6,653 nt of DNA, taken from the NCBI GenBank assembly GCA_021732545.1, contig JAKFUW010000149.1:1-6653 (forward strand), read 5' to 3'. The DNA comes from Alphaproteobacteria bacterium. GTDB lineage: Bacteria > Pseudomonadota > Alphaproteobacteria > Rickettsiales > UBA3002. The notes under the pieces are model-generated. The model ran no database searches. It was given only the letters and a program-made list of their open reading frames with translations, and was not told the DNA's origin. Below are positions 4,563 through 6,653 of the stretch, in pieces; the first letter of the stretch is position 1; the number at the start of each line of letters is the position of its first letter. Position numbers and translations under genes: made by a program.

Positions 4563-5333
4563 ATGTCATCAGATGACAACGTAACATTGAGATCTGGGAT
4601 ATTGAATAAATTCCTATCGCTCAAAGAAGCGAGCAAAGCGGATCCTCTTGCTGAATTCAAGGTTGGAGTGGCCGCTCAGGTGCTGGATCCTTTGCTGTAT
4701 AAAGAAGTTGAGGTGGAATCGCAGAGAAAAGCGTCTGCACGTTCTCGTCCACCAAGATTGGGAACTATTGCCGCAACAACAGACGATATATTAAATAGAT
4801 TAGAATCGCTTAAAACGGTTGATGATTTAGTGGTGTGGGCAAAAACAAAAGAGGCGATGGGAGATAAAGGCATTATTTATAAAGCGCTCGCATTCGGAAA
4901 GCATTTCACGCAATTTCCAGCGCAAGGATCCAACTTTGTCAATTATCTGGATTATGGGCAACTGTGCCAAACTCCTTCCGTCAGCGACACGTTGATGGGC
5001 AGAATGACGGTGGCAGCCATTGAGCTTGGCCGAGCTGATTTGCTGGAACTTGCTAAGTCGCGTGCTGGCGTTGCGGTGATTGCCTCTGTTCCACCGGTTA
5101 GCGCGGCACAAGCAAGAGCAGGTAATGTTCAGGAAGGCTACAGACCGATGAAAGATCGCTTGAATCTGATGGGGCATTTCTTCCCATCGGCACCGCTTGC
5201 ACATGAGATGTTACCTTTAACAGATGAAAATGTGGCACGACTTAAGTCCGAAGACATTTATGGCGCGCAATATCTGCAGGCTTCTACGATTGAGCACGCC
5301 GGAAAAGTTGGTGCCATAGGCATGGTACGATAA
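4563..5333 (+). CDS. Hypothetical protein, 256 residues, unrecognised
   Basis: I do not recognise a family. The start is ATG with GGGGGA five bases upstream. The protein looks soluble: no signal peptide, no membrane segment, one Trp (W92) and one Cys (C135). A basic, Ser/Arg-rich stretch (about 52-66, SQRKASARSRPPRLG) separates an N-terminal helix-rich part from a middle region with DDILNRLESLKTVDDLVVWA (74-93). The Ala-rich centre (148-185) and a C-terminal GAQYLQASTIEHAGKVGAIG follow. It lies 26 bases upstream of the SDR-like gene on the same strand with no terminator between, so they are probably co-transcribed and may act together. Codon use resembles its neighbour. It is real by ORF length and ribosome site; its role is unknown. 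Confidence 0.8.
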   Translation: MSSDDNVTLRSGILNKFLSLKEASKADPLAEFKVGVAAQVLDPLLYKEVEVESQRKASARSRPPRLGTIAATTDDILNRLESLKTVDDLVVWAKTKEAMGDKGIIYKALAFGKHFTQFPAQGSNFVNYLDYGQLCQTPSVSDTLMGRMTVAAIELGRADLLELAKSRAGVAVIASVPPVSAAQARAGNVQEGYRPMKDRLNLMGHFFPSAPLAHEMLPLTDENVARLKSEDIYGAQYLQASTIEHAGKVGAIGMVR

Positions 5334-5359
5334 TAAAATATATAAAAGGAGATAGAGTT

Positions 5360-6502
5360 ATGAACGACCACGCACAAGCCTATATTAAGGGATGGGAAAC
5401 GACAGGAAAGTCAATGTATGGCAAAACAGCTGTCATAACCGGCGGCACGGATGGTATTGGGCTGGCGGTTGGCGAAGAATTGCTCAATCGTGGTGCGAAA
5501 GTTATGTTTCTTGGGCTTATTTTACCTGAAAAAAACAAAGACGGCAAAGTAACGAAGCCACAATGGACGGTACGAAAAGAGTTTAACGAAAAACTAAAGG
5601 GTTTTGAAAATAAATATGGTGCAGGGCATGTCATGCTCTCGGAAACAGATGTAACGAAAACAGTCGATTTAGAAACTGCGATGCAGCGCGCTGCACATGA
5701 CCTTGACGGAACTGGAAAAATCGATTTTTTGTTAAATAATGCAGGTATTCAGCGCCAAGCACCAATTGACAAGCAAACTCCTGAAACATGGAATGCCGTG
5801 ATCGGGATTAACCTAACGGGTAAGTTTAATTCCACCTATGCCGCACTGCCTTTCATGAAAGAGCATGGCGGGCATATCATCAACACCTCTTCGGTGCATG
5901 GGCATGTGGGTTCAGATGAACGCGCTCCTTATTGCGCGGCGATGCACGGCACGATTGGTTTCACCAAATCGATCGCAGCAGATTGTTCGCAATGGGGTAT
6001 TAAGGTGAACAGTATTAGCCCTGCTTTTATTGAAACCGAATTAGGGCTTAACCCCCTACGAGCTAGAATAGCCAGTGGAAAAGCCAAAGATATGGCAGAG
6101 GCAACTGAATGGCGTATTGGTAAACAGGGTGGAAACTGGTTGCAAATGCCCGATGTGGTAAAAGAATATGCCGATTTGCTAGATGGAACTAAGAAAATTG
6201 CCAGTGGCGCAGATATTCTGGTCGGCAAAGAAAGTGAAATCTATGTTGATAACGCACATAAAGATACAGCATGGACAAAAACAGGAGTTGGGCCTGATGG
6301 CAAACCGGTTACATCTCCTGCATCAGTTGGGATTGTCATTTTCGAGCCTGCTCTAAAGGCTGAATATCAAGGTGTAACGAATAAATTAGGCTTGAGTGCA
6401 GAGGAAGCCGCAAAACCTGCAACGGTTGCCCTTACAGACGGTGCTGAAAAATTTGGAGTGTTAGACAGAATTCATGCGGCCAACTTGGTAAGAGGCACTT
6501 AA
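5360..6502 (+). CDS. Short-chain dehydrogenase/reductase-like protein with Lys-to-Met change
   Basis: The 380-residue protein contains a classical SDR Rossmann fold. TGGTDGIG at 27-34 binds the dinucleotide. NNAG is at 126-129, the catalytic-tetrad Asn is N151, Ser is S178 and Tyr is Y191. The tetrad Lys, expected four residues after Tyr, is Met195 (YCAAM, codon ATG at 5942-5944; AAG would need one base change). This lysine normally holds the nicotinamide ribose and lowers the tyrosine pKa, so classical oxidoreductase activity is doubtful. PG after the active site is also PA (221-222). About 90 residues beyond the usual 250-280 SDR length form an unassigned C-terminal extension, and residues 50-80 hold an insertion. 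The start is ATG with AAGGAG eight bases upstream. It is downstream partner of the 256-residue protein. Confidence 0.85.
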   Translation: MNDHAQAYIKGWETTGKSMYGKTAVITGGTDGIGLAVGEELLNRGAKVMFLGLILPEKNKDGKVTKPQWTVRKEFNEKLKGFENKYGAGHVMLSETDVTKTVDLETAMQRAAHDLDGTGKIDFLLNNAGIQRQAPIDKQTPETWNAVIGINLTGKFNSTYAALPFMKEHGGHIINTSSVHGHVGSDERAPYCAAMHGTIGFTKSIAADCSQWGIKVNSISPAFIETELGLNPLRARIASGKAKDMAEATEWRIGKQGGNWLQMPDVVKEYADLLDGTKKIASGADILVGKESEIYVDNAHKDTAWTKTGVGPDGKPVTSPASVGIVIFEPALKAEYQGVTNKLGLSAEEAAKPATVALTDGAEKFGVLDRIHAANLVRGT

Positions 6503-6541
6503 TAACGATTATTTTTCTTATCCAGTTAAATATATTTACAA

Positions 6542-6652
6542 TCAAAGCCCTATGCTGCGCTGCAACATAACCCTCTGATTCCCCTCATTATTACAGTCAT
6601 GTGAAGTTTTGCGTAATGAGGGTGCTTTTGCTATGGAATCAGCTCTGCGCCT
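6542..6652 (-). CDS. Possible C-terminal end of a gene entering from the right edge
   Basis: A minus-strand frame is open from the window edge for 36 residues, ending NEGNQRVMLQRSIGL and a TGA (plus-strand 6542-6544). If real, it converges on the SDR-like gene with about 39 bases between stops. No family is recognised and the length is too short for confidence. A competing reading is noncoding DNA with an inverted repeat at 6582-6622. Confidence 0.3.
   Translation of the reverse strand, partial: RRRADSIAKAPSLRKTSHDCNNEGNQRVMLQRSIGL
6582..6622. repeat. Inverted repeat CCCTCATTA / TAATGAGGG
   Basis: Perfect 9-bp arms at 6582-6590 and 6614-6622 enclose 23 bases. There is no T-run directly after the right arm (GTGCTTTTG follows), so terminator function is weak. 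It could be an operator, an element end, or a chance feature of a coding end. Confidence 0.4.
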
Positions 6653-6653
6653 G

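Noticed and set aside
6582..6653. Rho-independent terminator after the SDR-like gene
   Set aside because: The stem encloses a 23-base loop and is not followed by an uninterrupted T-run.

Overview
The window looks like accessory DNA from a bacterial chromosome or plasmid. The organism is probably a proteobacterium, most likely alphaproteobacterial. This rests on gene content recognised from memory: a DUF3768 protein, an XRE-ImmA/IrrE peptidase with its companion, and a Phd antitoxin with a PemK-like toxin. No rRNA, tRNA or marker gene allows a firm placement. Shine-Dalgarno sequences are mostly conventional (AGGAG or GGAGG types), and base composition is mixed.

Layout. Positions 1-111 are the C-terminal end of an IS3-family transposase. 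It runs almost directly into a DUF3768 gene (131-340) that appears to lack its N-terminus. A two-gene minus-strand operon follows: an uncharacterised 226-residue protein (2138 to 1458), then an XRE-HTH/ImmA-IrrE metallopeptidase (1449 to 355). Its promoter region (2139-2240) carries dyad symmetry. From about 2241 to 3407 lies the most unusual part. It holds a minus-strand coding remnant, a GC-rich structured element ending at the ribosome-binding site of a small GIY-YIG nuclease gene, a GNAT acetyltransferase gene abutting the nuclease with no spacer, and a second gene-less copy of the element between two 55-bp direct repeats. Next comes a Phd/PemK-like toxin-antitoxin pair (3625-4329) with a good sigma70-type promoter. 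A second minus-strand coding remnant, paralogous to the first, sits at 4326-4465. The right part is a two-gene operon: an unrecognised 256-residue protein (4563-5333) and a 380-residue short-chain dehydrogenase-like protein (5360-6502) whose catalytic lysine is replaced by methionine.

How the parts relate. The best candidate for an undescribed system is the GIY-YIG gene with its structured element. The two element copies share sequence on both arms. They can fold into the same branched shape of outer stem, small hairpin, inner stem and small hairpin, with three paired compensatory base changes between copies. The nuclease family includes structure-specific branched-DNA nucleases, so the element may be the nuclease's own substrate and the pair may form a small mobile or domesticated unit. 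This is inference from two copies in one window and needs a genome-wide search. The remaining modules (IS remnant, toxin-antitoxin pair, XRE-ImmA pair) fit a plastic accessory island.
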